Origin: Colius striatus
Lineage: Eukaryota > Chordata > Aves > Coliiformes > Coliidae
NCBI RefSeq assembly: GCF_028858725.1
Contig: NC_084773.1
Span: 10,468,350-10,532,349, forward strand
Length of the DNA stretch: 64,000 nt
Reading direction: 5' to 3'
The position numbers were made by a program, and so were the translations under genes. Under the pieces are notes generated by a model that made no database searches, was not told the origin of the DNA, and saw nothing but the letters and a program-made list of their open reading frames with translations. Positions 13,243 through 29,063 of this stretch are shown here, piece after piece; within the stretch, counting starts at the first letter, position 1, and every line of letters starts with the position of its first letter.

Positions 13243-16200
13243 AAAGTTTAAAAACAGCCAATTAAAGCTAACATTATGGAACGGAACGGAGGGTCCAAGT
13301 GGAACGCATTAGACACGCATTCCAGACAATGGCTCCAGAGTCCGCCTGTGAGGCAGATCTTGTACAAAGTACAAAGGGTCAATCAGTTCTTCTCAAAGGG
13401 AACCCCAACTTTGACAGCTTGCCCAAAGAATGAACACAGTGCCCAGCTGCAGAACGACATCAGGGCTCTAGAGCTAAATAACACATGGTCACTCCTTGCA
13501 TGGACAGAGTTTGAAAATAATGTCCATCAAGGAAGGGCAAATCTCACTATGATTAAGAGTCAAATGGAGAGTGGGAACAAGGAACAAAGAGGTGACCCAC
13601 TACAACTAACAGTAACATGTCTATTTCAGTTCAAATCTCCTGCATATTTCTCTCGTATAATCAACTACAACTTTGTTTCTCTGTCAAAAGTTTAAGCAAG
13701 AATAACTAAGAGAACTACCAATATCTAGAGGGAAGTCATAGAAGAAAGGAAGCTCCCTCATGTTCCCAGGACTATATTACATTTAGCCTAAAGAGTCTAC
13801 TGTACTTCAGAGCACAATGAACCTCAGTTTTCATGCAAGTTTCTTGACTTGGTACAGTTGCAGAAAACTGTTGCACTAGTATTCCCGCTGCAGCATGTAA
13901 CCAAATGTAAAAATACAGATAGAAGAACAGTTACACTACTCTTTGCATCATGTATTTCAACATACAATGCCATCCATTTGTAAACTGGGAAATTCATTCA
14001 ACTTCATGATGCACAACTCTATGAGAATTCTAACACTAACTTCCAGACCTTCACCACCTCCAAAAGCCAATGAGAACTGTAATCCCTACAAGAACAGCAC
14101 TGCTGAATTAAGGAAGAAAAAAAGATATTAATATTAAAAAAAATAAAGATTTTCCTCAACAAAGCCTGCAGACAATCTCAGTTTTTATGCCAAGTTTTAT
14201 TTCCAGCACCTGCATTACCACACAGCTATGGCAGTATGGCACATGGAAAGAAAAAAAAAAAACCTCTAAAACAAATTGGTCACAAAAAAAAATCGGAATG
14301 TCAGCTCTAAGAAACAGGATACTTTCATTCTCTGCACTGTGCGAAGATAATCAGAGCCAAAGTAAACTACAGTATTTTGGAAGACACATTTTTCAGTCTA
14401 GGCAGCAGTCAGTTAACCTGCTTTCCTGCAATGCTGAATATCAGGTGCTTTAACTTAAAAATTTCAGATGAACAGATGAGTAGCTGAAGAGTTGTCATTA
14501 CATTGTTCTTGCAAAGGTTATAAGAGTTAATATCGCACTACCAAGGAAAGTTGTTATATGCCAAGTCACTGTAAACATCTCTGGAAATCAAACTCAAAGC
14601 AGTGATTTTGTACATTTATTTTGTACTCAGTTCTCTGTCTTTCATACCATAGCAGACATAAGGCCCTTCCTAACAATTCAATATCAAATCATGACAATAT
14701 CAAGCACTCTGCATGGCCAGAGAATCTTCTCCAAGGAAGCCATTATCGAGCATATGGTACTATTTCATACTTCCTGCCAGGCCAACAGAAAGGCTTTTGA
14801 CAGTATATTTATTTTTATTTAAATTTTTGCTGACTAGGACTGCACAAAACACTCACCTCATTTCAGAGTAGTCCCAAGGGGTCAACAGTCATGTAAATCT
14901 CACATCCCTGTATTTCAGGACAAAACAAACTATATCATGCTGGATACGCTATCTAAATTGCCAATGCTACAAAGCACTCCAGATATTGCTTGTTATATAG
15001 TATTTGTGTTTCACATTAATATATTCTCTATATAATTATTAGAAGTCCACTGTAATATAAAAGGTGATGCTCACTGTAAAGGGGACAGCCGTGCAGAGTT
15101 TAATTACTAAATAAAACTAGACACAATACTTGCCAAGATTAGAATTTATACTGTATTAAGAGGGGATGGAATGTAATGATCTATAACTAGAGATAAGAGA
15201 CAGTAGCAATGCTTGAGTAAACGTTCTCAACAATATTAATAGGAGGTAAAGTGAAAAGGCTAAGGTATCATGATTTATAAACAGATGACTTCTTAAAAAT
15301 TTGACAGCAGAATAAGTGCCATAAAAACATACTGGGCTCTCAACTGTTACTTCTACAACACTACAGGCATGTATGGTACTTCAAAGATAAACAAAAAAAG
15401 GCCCTGGCTTTACAAAGCTCATGGGCTAAATTTAGACCAGTTGCTTTCTAGAAAAATGAAAACATTCTAATCTTACACATAGCCAAGTTATTTTGTTGCT
15501 TCAAGTTTTATACCTAGAAAAGCAGAGACTGTATGAGGTGAACATACAGAAGCCATCAACATACAAGCCCAGTCTTTTTATCTCTAAAAACTCTCACAAT
15601 TAAAAAAAAAGGTTTATTAGGTATTTTGAAGAATCTCAAAAGGTGAAACTCTTCAATACAACACCATACAGTAATTTAATAGTGGAGCTCGAATAGTATA
15701 TAAAACAGAACACACTTAGATTATCATTGGTATTTCAGAATAATTCAGAGCAAGTCCTCCAGCATTTTCTCTAGAATGAACGAGCAACCAAATAAGATAC
15801 AAGTGTTGACTCAAAGGTACAGGCATTTTACAAGCAGTAATGGCAGCCTGTGTAAACTAGTTTGTGAGCAATAACATCTGTTGGTTAAGTAAAACATCAC
15901 TTAGGTTCAAAATCTTAACCAAGACCCAAGCTGTGCTTTTGTGACCAAGAAGGGCCATTGGACAAAAAAGTACAACACATAATTAAAAACAACTTCTTCC
16001 CTCCCAAATCTAAATTTTCAAGCTAAAACAGAGGCCGACAACATCCCCAGGGAAGTGGGAAGAAAGCCTACAGAAAACAAAGTCCGCTTAGAATACACAC
16101 TGCTCTGCCAAGCTCATGTGACCAGCACTCAGGAATGCTGGCACTGCTCAAGTTATTCAATGAAAATATCCAATAAACAGTCTTAAGAATCCTAAACAAA

Positions 16201-19200
16201 CAAGAAAATTGTATGGAGTGCAAAGTAGTAATGCTTCTATTCCAAAGTATGTACTACCTGTAAATTTGCATTTCATTGTTTAAAAACAGAACAATGTAAC
16301 CAGCGCATTTTAAGAGAGTCTTTGTCACAGTAAAAAACAAACAAAAAAACCCCCTCAAAGAGCAGCAACTATAGGCACTGAGCCATCACTATCTAGCTTG
16401 GGTGGGATTCTAGAAAAGAAGTGCCCAGGAGCCCAGCAAAATTATCTGTACTTGCTCATCTAACCTCCATGACACAATTTCTCAGGTGACTAAGAGAAGA
16501 GACTCCTAAGCAACAATACAAAACAGTGTAAGAAGTATATCAAGAATATCTACAGATTACACACTGCCCTCTCCACAGAAACATCTTCTTAGATGCTTTT
16601 GCTTTCTATGAGTCTTTTTATATTCTTAACTATTACTTTTCACATTTTGTTAGGTTTTGATTCCCATTCACATCTTCTACACTCAGAACAATAGATTCAA
16701 AATTAAACTTTCCAACAGTAAGAACTAGAATTAAAGAACAGGGGATGAAAAATTCAGAATGAGAATTTAATTTCAAATGAACTTAAGTAAATATGCTTCA
16801 TTTGTTATCTAGCCACTTCAATCTTCACATCAAATGATGGAGACAACTGCTGTTGAAGAATCATATAATAATAACGGAAGTGAAATACAAAAGGAACTTT
16901 ATTAAGGATATTCTTACTGACAATTTACTACAGACTTAAATTAAATTCTGTTAGAAGAGTTCCTTAAACTACTTGCAATAATTGTTTTTATTATGTTTAA
17001 AATGTCATAGTTAATCTGCTTTTGAGGAAAAAATTATCTGTCCATTTTGTAAAAATGTAACATTGAAATAAAGCGTATGACAAGGAAAAAGGCAAGTAAT
17101 GTAGGTACAGAAAATGAAATAGTCTTTAATGGCTATTCACATGGAAGTAAAAAAAGATAAAAATCATGAAAACTGGGAGGTTTTTTTTCCCCTTAGTAAA
17201 GTAATATTAGCAATTATTTACATGATTTTTACCTCTTGAGTGTCCTTTTAAGCAAGATACACAGTGAGGGTGAGAAGGAGATCTTTGGGACCACGGGGGT
17301 GGGCAAAAAAAGTTGTGGGTTTTTTTTTAATTTGGTCATTTGCAGTCACCACATTTTAAACACATTTATTAGTCTTTGTTACTCATAAATATAAGAGTTA
17401 AGTGTGTGATGAGATTTGCCTCTCAAAGAGATAGATTCCATTGGTCCAAGGAAAAATGAATCACAATATCTCAGAGTAGACAAGTTTAAAGAACGACTTT
17501 ACCAGCAAAATGAAAGCTTTGAAGTTGTCAGTATCAAGAGACAGTAGCAACAATCTATTCCCTCTGCAGCAGTCCTGGGCAGGGAAAGAAGCCTATTTCA
17601 TTTCAGTTTTGTTTATAAACTAGAACTCAAGTTTGTATACTGTTGAATCTGAAAGTAAACTGAATATGTGATTTTAAAACATACAAACAAAAAACATCAA
17701 ACAAACAGAAGTGAAGCAAAGCTAGCTATGAGCCTTACCATTCTACCTCACGGTACACTAGTGCCCACCTACATTTAATCCTTATCCAGTTACAACAGAA
17801 AATGAACAAGGGCAGTTTTTAACTGTATTGGGATCCTTTTCTCCTCCCTCATACTGAGATAGGAAAGAACAACGTAAGCATCAAGAAATTGTTCTTCAAC
17901 CCCATTTTCCACTTCATTGTCCCTCCTCTTTTCCTTCTCCCTCTACCTCCCTTTAAGAGGAAAAAAATGATCTTTTAATTCATTTGTGGAACTACCAGCT
18001 TCTGGACACAGAGAAAAATCCATTCTGACTACAAGCAACAAGATCAGCCTGCTATGTGGGAGATGGGACTCGGACACAAACCAAACAACTTGTATTTTCT
18101 ACTTTCTTTCAAAAAAATCAGGTAAGACTATCATTAAAATCAATGTCAAGGCTATATACCCCTCTCTACCACTTTCTTGCATGTTCTTACAAGGCAAGAA
18201 AAAAAAATAATCTGCTGAAATTGCTAGGCATCAGCCAAATTCAATAAACCAACATTATCTCTAACTGTAAATGCATCACTAAGATAAATGAATGCATAAT
18301 TGAGAAGTACTAATCACTGCTTAATGAAATGCTGAAATCACCAAGAAAAAAACCCACAGTCTTAGTGATTAAAGCTCAGTTTTTTTGGTTGCTCAGAGCT
18401 AACAGAGGTAGAAAGAGAAGTTACAACTCAGGCATTTAAAATACTTCGCAGTGGTCATTACCACTTCACAGCAAACCGTATTTTCCGGAATATATTTAAT
18501 TTCTTTGCTCATCTATTACATAGTCATGCCTGACACCTAAAGCTAGTGTCTGAGCATCCTGCATTTCAATCGTGACTGTTAATCACACAATCCTCTGCTC
18601 CTTATGGCAAGTTCTCATAAATGCACTGTTTCAGCAGAGTTGATCTTAGCTGCTTTTATCGTATCTACTCTTACTATGCTTCTGACCCTTAAATGATTTA
18701 AAAATCTTTTTTTTTAAGGAACCTCAGACCCCACTTCAGCATCCCCTTAGCAGAAACACATTTGTCATTCACAGAAATTATTCCACTCCTCAACAGACAG
18801 TGCATAAAGGGGACCTTAGACTGGGACAATAGTACAAATTTTTCAACTAAATCAAAGCATTTTTCAGAGGGAGTACCAACAGTACCAGAATGTGTGCCTG
18901 ATGTCCTGAAAATTTTCAGTCTCCAATAGAAACAGTAAATACAGTTGCATTTGAGATGCTATGAAGTTGTCAGCTCTCCAATACAAAGTGAAAATGCTGC
19001 TGAAGTATCATATGCTGCTAAAATAAATATTGGAGAGCTTAATCTCAAACATTCTTTTAACTATTTTATTCTAACTGTTCTTATGTGTCCATAAGTAACC
19101 ACAAAAAGGTTTAAAACAGCACACTTATGCTTTAAAGGGTTACTGTCAAGTACTCTAAATTTCACACTAGTCAATTCTGGTTTTACCTGAGATTGACACA

Positions 19201-20314
19201 ATTATACACACAAAAAGTTTCCAAACCTGACATCTCTTTATATGTGTCTTACAGTTTTATCAGCTACAGTCTATCGTTTTCTTAATGGCACAAAAATAAA
19301 GAGCTTTAAAATTCAGAGGAAAAAAACAGTACAGTAACCTGTCAGTCACTGCATCGATTTGACTACATTTCTAAAGAGAAACCAGCGTTCTTCTAAAATA
19401 AGTTCAGGACTCACTGGCTTCTTAGTGCAGGGTGGCTAAAGAAATGGACAGGGGCTTGCATTGAAAAAATAAACATTAAAATTTACCTTCATATTTGATT
19501 TGTTTGTCTTTAAATTACAACAAAGAAAACATTAAACCCCACAAAAATAGTGCTGGCTACTACTAGAATACTTGACTATTTGATACAGCAAATAAAGCTT
19601 ATAAATAAAAAAGAAAACATATTTAGGGACATATAATAAAAAAAACCCGAACACCCACCCACTTATAATTTGCTACTGAATACAATTTATAATGAAATCA
19701 CATAAGGAGATTAACTTTCTGTAAAGACTGGATTTTCAGTCACTGGTTTTGGGGCTATTCGTTTTTGGTTTGTTTTTTTTTTTAAGAACTTAGCTTCAGT
19801 TCAAAACTCTTTCCTTCGCTTAACCAAAAGAGTATTTATTTCCTCCATGGAGTCTGGTTTTACCAAATACACATTTTTTTGTATTGCTCTTAGATGCACT
19901 ATACAGCACCAGACAAGTGAATCTCTTCCCACAACAGATTCTGGTTAATTAGCAATTTTGGACAGAAAAGGCTAGCATTACTGGATATCATAATACACAC
20001 CAGAGAGAGAGCTCAATTACAAACACATGGGTAAACATGACCAGCCACCACAACTATATCACAGCACTTGAAATAATGGGAGCATCTCAGTTGTTAGGCA
20101 GGTGAAAAGTCTACTCAGGGAAAGAAATACCCATGTTGGTCTCCACCAACAGTGTGAAAACCTATCACATGGCAAGCAAAGGGAAAAAACCAAAACTATT
20201 TCCTTAAAACAACTTCCTTAGGGATGTCCAACTTGTGCCTTTTGAATATTTTGCAATACAATTATTAATCCCTGCTCAAGGATAAGTGTTAAAGTTTTTA
20301 TTATTGACTTAAAT

Positions 20315-20340
20315 TATATGTGTGTATATATACATATAAG
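20315..20340. repeat. TA/TG microsatellite
   Basis: A short alternating purine-pyrimidine run (TATATGTGTGTATATATACATATA) is intronic in EEFSEC. It has no flanking transposon signature. Confidence 0.55.
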
Positions 20341-23300
20341 TGTAAAACCTGGCTTTTCAGTCTTTAAGGAATTTTTAAAACAAGGCACATTATCATATTA
20401 TTTGAAGTCACAATATTGTCAGGCAGTGGCCAAATTTCAATGTTATATGCCCAAAGCTGGTACCTTAGGTAAACACCACGGTTGATATTTGAGATTTTTT
20501 TGTTGTTATTGTACTTTTAAACACTCTGCACTGAATACTCATCATCTTACATAGATCAGGGAAAAGTAGTGATACTGAGAGCTTTTAAAGAATGAATACG
20601 TTTTGGAGTTTCTTTAGTGTCTAAATGCAGTCTAGACACATAAAATTCAGTATGATTTCAAGCATTTCCTTTATTCTCTTGTGCTTTTTGGTCACTTCTG
20701 ACATCTTTAAAGGACACTTCACAAACTGGAATACAAACTGGAAAAATGTGTTTAACACACAGTACATGATTTTTTCATAAATCTTCAAAGAAGTCACGAG
20801 ACAGTATAGTTCCAAAGTCACATACATATAGAACTGCATGGTCAAGTCAAATAACAGAAAATACTTAAGTGAACTTTTGCACCACACAGCAACACTGATG
20901 CACATGTGTATTGCAATTTTGCAGGATCAGGTAAGCTACTTCTATAAAAGCATGGGCAATTTGCATATCCACATACACATACTTCAGTTCCTCCACAACC
21001 AGCACTGCCATACTGGTGCAATCCTTCAATTCATTTAACACCTCCAACAAACACTAAAGCTTGAGTGTTAACAGCAACACTTGCTGATAGGTTGTAGATC
21101 TTCTTTAGTTTGGGGGAAACACAAGTCCAGCACTGTTTCACAGCCGCACTAGGTTAAGAGCTCATCCTTGAAACAGATCATTCACAGAAACCTACCTCAA
21201 CCCATGTTTACTACTTTTCCTTCTCTCCTAATCCAAAAGATGGCCAAAACACAAGAGCTGCCGCCACTCCTCGATGGAGCCTTAGCAATCCTCTGACAGT
21301 GGGTGACAGCCAAAGGAGAGCAGCACAAACCCGAGAAGGCCGAGACACACCACTATTACTTTATACGTATACTCTAAGCCACGCTTTAAATCATTTCACA
21401 TACTAGAATGTCAGCGTGGATAACCACTGCCAGAACACGACACAGAATCCCCTGAAGTCAACCACAGGTTCAGGTAATCATGACCTCCCTTTTTACAACA
21501 TAAATGCATAATTTCCGCACCACTCTTTGATGAAGGGACCACAGACTTAAAAAGAGGAAACAATTACAGTCATTAGAATTTCACCCAAGCATGAGATTTA
21601 ATCTCAGGCCATGGTCCTGCCAATGGCTCTGGGGGTCTCAATGGAGACAAAATTGCTCTGTGAGAGAAAAAAATGCCTCGATGATGACATTAGTCAGCAA
21701 GAGAAACTGAGCTTTGTCTTCCATCCAACAGTACGGTCAAATACAAGGAAACCATTTTCCCTCCCCCTCCTCTTGATCCTTAAAAAAGAAAACTACAATA
21801 ATTTTGTTTCTTTCTCTGCAATGCAGTTTTTGCACGCTTTGGAAACTTTCTTCTCCAAAGCAATACTGCTGGAAGGCAAGTCTTCAATAAAAGTAGATTT
21901 AAGTAGGAATACACATCTATGACAAGAGACATTTCCCCTTGTCTATCCTGGTTAATACAATTAGATATTTCTTTCAACGATTTTCAAACACTTCTATGGT
22001 CTTGGAGAATTTGTTGGGTAAAGGAAGGCTATTTCCAATATTACATCTACAGAAAGCACCTCTACAATATGCCCATTCGCTCTACACTACATTTAATAGG
22101 GAAAAAAAAAAGACAGGTAAAACTTTGCCAAACAAATCAAAGCAAAGTTCTTCAACTAAAAAGAGCACCTGAGATATGAGAGTACCAGCTACTCTTATAT
22201 GCCACTCATATGTTGCATCTGATATAAGACACAAAACAAAGGGAAACTTTATAATAGAAGACAAAGTGCTATAGGGCATGAGGCTAAATTTACTTTTCTA
22301 GTACTGCAGAAAAAAATAGATCTACAGTGGACAAAACTCTCATCATCCTTCTGTGGCATGAAGTAAAAGAAAAGTTTTTTCAACAAAACTACAAGCCCAA
22401 ATGAATCATCTCTTCTCAGAAAGCTGGGGTAAGGGGGCCTGGATTCTTACCCAGGGCAACTTCTCATATAAATCTCAAAATTCAAACTTATTTTTACATC
22501 TCCTTATCATCCTTTACGCCCACCATGCTCCTGAATATCATTTATTCATTTTTTTGTTTAAGCTATCCCATCTATTCGATCTCCTTTTCTTCCACTACTC
22601 ACCAATTCATTCTGTTATTACATTCAACAAAAATATATTTGCTTGTCTGGTCACAACCACCCCTAGTGCTGGTAATGCTGATAATTACAATCTAATGTAG
22701 AATTAATCAGCTTAAGTTTGAAACAGAGATCATAACTCAAATTGGAAGGCAACACTAAGCATTTCATGTTCACTTGAAGAGATTAGATAGGCTGTGCAAG
22801 AACATGTTGGTAGAATAACTGATAAGGAGATGGGAAATAAGAATTATTGGTATTTACTTAGCCTGCAACGCTTTTTGGAAGGAAACAGTTTCAAGGAAGC
22901 ACTTCAGAATGGCTATTTAATCTGAATTTTACAGATAGCACAGAGAATATTTTCTCACAGAACACACAGTATCTTTGCAATCACAGCAATCATACAAGCT
23001 GTTCAAGTCTTTCTTTGCTGGAGCTCTCACTCAGTTTTGCTCTGTTATGAGCTGTGACCCACAGAATATGATGCATTCAAGAATCTAGCTAAAAATTACC
23101 ACCACAGAACATTTGTCCTTGCTCTTCAGTTTGCCAGGCCAACCTTAGGGTCCTCAGACAGCAAACAACAAGCTGCCACACAGAGAAACAACTTTTAATT
23201 CCACTTAACAGATTTCAACAACGACAATGTGGAAATTCGGTTTGCTTGCTTAGTCCTAAGCTCTGTCACATGTCTGCTTTACAATTATGACAGACTTTTC

Positions 23301-26300
23301 CAACTGCATTTTGTTTTTCCAGGAGGTCTGAGAAACAGTACTTTAAAACAATCATCCAAGAACATATATTATTACTTCTAGTACAAATAGAAAAAACAGA
23401 GAAACATATTAAGGAAACCAAATTCACAGCTCCATCACACTAAACTAGTTATTAAAAGTAGGCTCTATACATAAGCAACATACCATTCAACTTATATCTA
23501 CTATCTAGCATCTAATAATTGAAGACAACTTCTAAATCAACCTGTAGAATACAGGAAAATCTTTAGTTTGTTGATTAGTAAACCACTAAATTGGACTATT
23601 TACCAAACAAATCTATTCATCGTCAGTAAAAATATTCCTTTGAAAAATATACATTTATTTTGACATGAATTTTAACGATAAACATGTTTCATATTCTAAA
23701 TACTTGCATAAAATCTAAAACAACTTATACAATAAGGCTTCATTACATTAGTTAGTATTTACAAACATCTAAAAATGGATTAATAAAGCTTGACCACTCT
23801 CCCAAGCAGCTTACAAAATAATTTCAAGCAAGGAGAAACATGACACAAGAGTGAAATGAAAGAGCATGTGGTTAATTGATGAATGCTTGCACACAGTGAG
23901 ATGAAACAAAGTAATTCTGCTTTAAAATCAATAGGAAGAATGATCACTTAGCATTGTTACAGCACTTGGTTATGCTTTCCTGAGAAACTGTCCAGTTTGT
24001 GTCAAATAATGAGTGTTAATTAGCACAATTTTGTTGTATATAAGCAAGAATGGCCACAACCACCCAAAAACTTAGCAGAAAAAAAATGTCCTATATTAGC
24101 AAAGGACAATTTAACATTCAAACAAGGTTCAACAAACCACTTCTGTCTACAATCTACATTTAAGATTGAGAGTTTTATTATAAATCACATCTTCAGAATA
24201 AGATATGCATAATTTTTTTTTTTAAACTCAACACAGGAACTGGACATTTCTGACAGGATTTAAAAAGGAAATAAAAGAGAATGAGAGAATGTGATTATTA
24301 ACTATAGCTTTTGAGATAAGACAAGGACTCTCTTACTCCTTCTAAATGTTTCAACTCATAAAAGGAAAGGAAGAATCTTCCCACTTTGCTTTCTAATATT
24401 TCCCTTAAGGTTGATCTGTAGTTTAAGAGCTTGCTGAACCTGTGTAACTTTAATAAGGAAATCAGCCTTGAGTCAAAAAAGGAGAAGAGGATACAGAAAT
24501 AGCAGACTACTCTCACTGTCACATCACTCAAAGCACTAATACATAAAGAAATGAGAAGAGACACATAATAAATTGAAAGTTAGAAAACTTTTAAAGTATA
24601 CTGGTACACACACACAAAGCCAAGTTTCATTCTACTCAGCCTCACACAACAAACCCCATATAACACAAGTGGTTCAAAACAGATTTAGTGCAACTACCTT
24701 GCTCTTGCTCAGTGATTAAATGACATAGGAAAATAAGAAATAAAATAATTGCATACACTAGACCCCATCGTTCTCACGTTTCCAATTGCTTTACAGGTTA
24801 AACTAGATAAACTTTCTATAAAAGGAAAATAAAAACCACAGCCCTTCCTATGGGGATGAAGAGCGATACTGCTGACATGCAACTTCAGTAAAAGCCATTG
24901 TTTTGACTCAACAGTATTACTTTCAACTCATGCAACGTGCAAGACAACATCCCATGTGCATTTATTGCTTAAGGTATAAAAAGCCCTATGCAAATTGTAG
25001 ATGAAATAAGACTAACTGTTCATAAAATGCAGAGGATATTTTCTTTAGAAATGAGGAGGGAAAAAAGTCACAGTTGTGTTGCAAATCTACTTCATTCTGT
25101 TTCAATTCAAAGTAAGGTCACTCTATCACGCTGACCTGTTATCCTACTACTTACCATTACACTCGCCCATCGTAAGCAGATGCTGCCCTCTTGTGCACTG
25201 CAATATCCGATGGACAAAAGATGCACTTCAGGGGCTGGTGAGAGGCAGGATTTTAGAGTAGCAATACTTCTATAACAGCTGCCTTCTCTTTATGCATAGC
25301 TCTTCCATTTTAAGAAGTGGGTTTCATTTTAACATGTCAATAGAAATACTCCTTTTTATCAGACAAGTATCAGGCACTAGTCAAGATATTAAAAAAATAC
25401 ACTGTTTCCATTTCAGAAGTGTTTTCATTTATAGAAATAAAGTTTATTTCTTGTTTATTTATTTGCATTATTAATACAAACCAACATCAGCAACTTACAA
25501 GCACCATGAACTCAAGGAGTTTAGTAGGGTTTAGAAAACGTTTACATTAGTGCTACTTGAACTCTCTTTCACAACGCCAACCACTACATATAGGCTCAGG
25601 AACATGAACTACATGGGAGAAAATAATGAACATTCTGGGAAAAATGATGTTATTCTCACTTGAAGCTGGCAAAGTCCTCAACACTCTCCAGTGACTTCTC
25701 TCCGACCAGAATGGCACCACTGAACAACACAAGACACTTTCCTCCAGGCAAGAACAAGTTTCCCTTCCATGTGTGCACTTAAGAGCATGAAATTTCCACA
25801 TAAATTTAAATCATGCATATATACATTCTACAACTATAAAACTCTACTAGTTCACTCACTTGGAAAAGACAAGATGTGTCATATCTTTACGAAGGTGTCA
25901 ATAAGCAGAAGTCGACACTGACAGAAGCATCTTTTCACGACTAATGCAAAGGCAACCCTGAGTTTACAAATTCTCTTAAAAGCTTACAAAAAACTCAGCA
26001 AAACAACTGATCTGTGATAAAAATATCTCTCTTTTTTTGTGCTATGTTAATCTTACAAATAATCTGCATCTGACTGAATTTGAATGCTGGTAGCAAGACC
26101 ACATTTCCCTTGATCTCCCAAGACTGTTTTCTTTGTCCTCATTTGCATCAGCAAGACATGCTTTCGCTATGCTCATTTCCCCCTCCTCAAGCTCTTGTGC
26201 AAGTTCAAAAGTCTTGGCCCCTCCAATGTATCAGGTATGAATTAATACCCTTCCTTAACAGAACACAGCAGCAAAGTGGAAACAGACACTCACAAGGCAG

Positions 26301-26565
26301 TTTTCTTTGAAAGGAACTGCAGGGACAAACGGTGACAATGAAGCTCTAGTTATAAAGTAAAAAGGTCAAAGGTTCAGACAGGCATAAGGATTACAAAACT
26401 ACAAGTTTGTCAGAATTCCTCCCCCCCTTTCCTCAGGTTTAGACAACCAAGGTCAAGCAGTAGCTTTCCAATTAAAGCCTTATAAGGCTACTCTGTCCTT
26501 TGAACTTCATAGAGGGAAAAAAAGAGACAATTTTCTTTTTTAGGAGTTCTTTTGAGGACTCATCT

Positions 26566-26584
26566 AAAAAAAAAAAAAAAAAAA
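26566..26584. repeat. Poly(A) run, 19 nt
   Basis: An uninterrupted stretch of 19 A residues lies within the EEFSEC intron. It could be the tail of an old retroposed insertion, but no recognisable element body precedes it, so it is listed only as a simple repeat. Confidence 0.7.
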
Positions 26585-29045
26585 TCAAACAGACAAAGGG
26601 CATCTGACAACAGCTCACCTAAAACAAACACTGCAGTATCCCTTCATTGTGTGTGGGGGGGAGCTAGGATGAGGTAATCATGTTCTCCTGTATTAGTGTG
26701 CTGACCCTTTGTAGGGCATGAAATTAACCATCAGCAAGTAAAAAATCTGCTACTGGTTAAACTACTTTGCTACGCAAAGTGGTCTTAAAATGAAATATGG
26801 GGATTGAATTTCTTCTGGTAGATTAACTCATATAACCCCTCTGCAGGCATCCCTTACTGCTGAACTCATTTGAGAAAACACTCCGAATGTTTCTGGATGA
26901 TCTGCAAAAAACAAATGAAAAAGCAACTCTTGTTTTACTTTGATGACATCAACATCAGTTTTGTGGAAGACTGGAGAGATGAAATTTAACAAATTAATTG
27001 AATCTTAAACAAACCCAAATAAAACAAGAACAGCATAGGCCTGTGACAGAAACTACCCCATCTCAGTCTGAAATGTTAACACAATACTACTTTAAATCTC
27101 TGTAGCAACAGAAGAAAGCAGTAATGATATAAATAGTAGTATTGCATTTGATAGCCCTTCCTTCATCGACGAAAGCAAGCACAAGGCTGATGTGAATGCT
27201 TCTTACTGCTTGTGAAAATCTGAGGAATTGACCCTTAAAGTCCAGTTATTTAGGTTTGTTCTCTCCGTTCAACAAGTCAACAGCTGTAAATACAGTATTT
27301 GTTACACTGCTTGCTACATGATAGACAGACAAGGTGCAGAAAGTCTTTAAATTATTGTGAGAGTTCTGATCTTGCTGTTTAAAAGATGAAGGCAAAGAGA
27401 AATGTGACACAGTCCAAGCCATTCAGCTATCCACAGTAAGTTAATATCTTCCTGCCATGTCAGACACACAAGAAGCTGCTGAAGAACAAACCAGTATGGT
27501 TTAAATACAAGTGAAAGCCACAATGCAGGAAGTTGAGTGCCTATCATTTATTGCATTCCAACCTTGACTATCACCTTCCAGATAAAACTTTAAGCAAGCA
27601 TCTCAGGTGGAAGCAACTGCAACATTTCCAATTCCCAGCATGCAAGTAAACAAAAAAACCCTTTTGATTTAACATTTGATATGTTTTGTTTTCAAGGACA
27701 AGCTTTGCAAGAAAAATGTAGCCACACAGCATGAAATATTACTTCCATTTTCCATTCTATTTGGTTACTGCTCAAGTATTCTGCATTCATTTAATCCAAA
27801 AGTATTGTCTCTGAATAAGCCTCTTGTGAATGACTGAGAAACATTTGCAAGGTCAAGCACCACCTGGCATAGCATGACAAAAATGCAACACTAGATTTGG
27901 CCACAAAAAACCCACTTCAAGAATTAGCTAAGATACAGATAATTTAAAGAATGGTACATAGTATAATTTAATCTGTAAGCAAATTTATCAGCTTTGTACT
28001 GCAAAGGAACTAAACCTTAGAGCACTCTGGGAGCACAGAAGAGATGACAGTATGTCAGAGAAAATGGGGGTAGACTAGAATATAGCCTGAGATACCACTA
28101 ATGGAAATGGTACCCTGGATGAGAAGAGCCAAGATTAAAAAAACCCCACTCCTTCCCCCCAAAAAGCCCCACAACTCAGAAGGAATCCCTTGAGCTAGTC
28201 ACCTCATGGAAGGCCCGACTGAATAGTGCTGATGCCACCCAGCCACAGCCAACTGCATTTCCATAAGATGGGATCACTCAGAGGGAGTAATTAGTTTATG
28301 CCACCTTCAATAAAAAAGAGATTATCAAACAGACCATGCAATAATGTATTTTCACGCCTGTAGCTTCTACTGCAAAAGCTGCATGCGACTGACATATTTG
28401 AGAAGGCTGCTTCCAAGCCCTCTGTCATTCCACCCTCCAACTCCTCACACCCAGCTCCCTTTCCCAAAGCCCTCCTCTCTAGTTTTTCTGCAGGTTAAGT
28501 CACATCTACAGCTATTGCAGGATTTAATTTCAGAAGAGTACTATTTTGAAGAGGTGTGAGAAATCTGAGGTGCAGAATAAACACAGGAAGAAAAAGTACT
28601 TGGCAGTCAGGCTTTATTAAAAACACTTCTATCCAGAAAAAAAACCCTCAACTGTAGTAACAAGGAAATCACAGGTTCCATCAAAAAGAAAAAAAGTATG
28701 AGCATGCTTGGTGGCAAAGAAAATGCTTGGAATGGTGAACCTTGAACACTCATGATCAGGAAGCAGACAAAAACAATCTAAATTTTTAAAGTAATGATCT
28801 GGGAGGCCTGGCTTTCTGTTTCTGAAGAGCTGAAAAAGTTGGCAACAGTGTAATACTGACACCTAAGCACTGAAGGATGTATCCTGTTACGCAAGATATG
28901 TTACACTTCAGTTAGAGTTTCACCAAACCACACCAAAACTGTAACCACTAAAATAAAACCTGATCTATGCCTGAGGGACCATCATCAAGATTTTACCTTT
29001 TAAACCTGGTAGTAAAAAAAAGAAAAAGCATCCACTATAGGCTAC

Positions 29046-29063
29046 CATATATATACACACACG
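29046..29063. repeat. TA/CA microsatellite
   Basis: A short ATATATATACACACAC run lies in the EEFSEC intron with no other structure visible around it. Confidence 0.5.
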
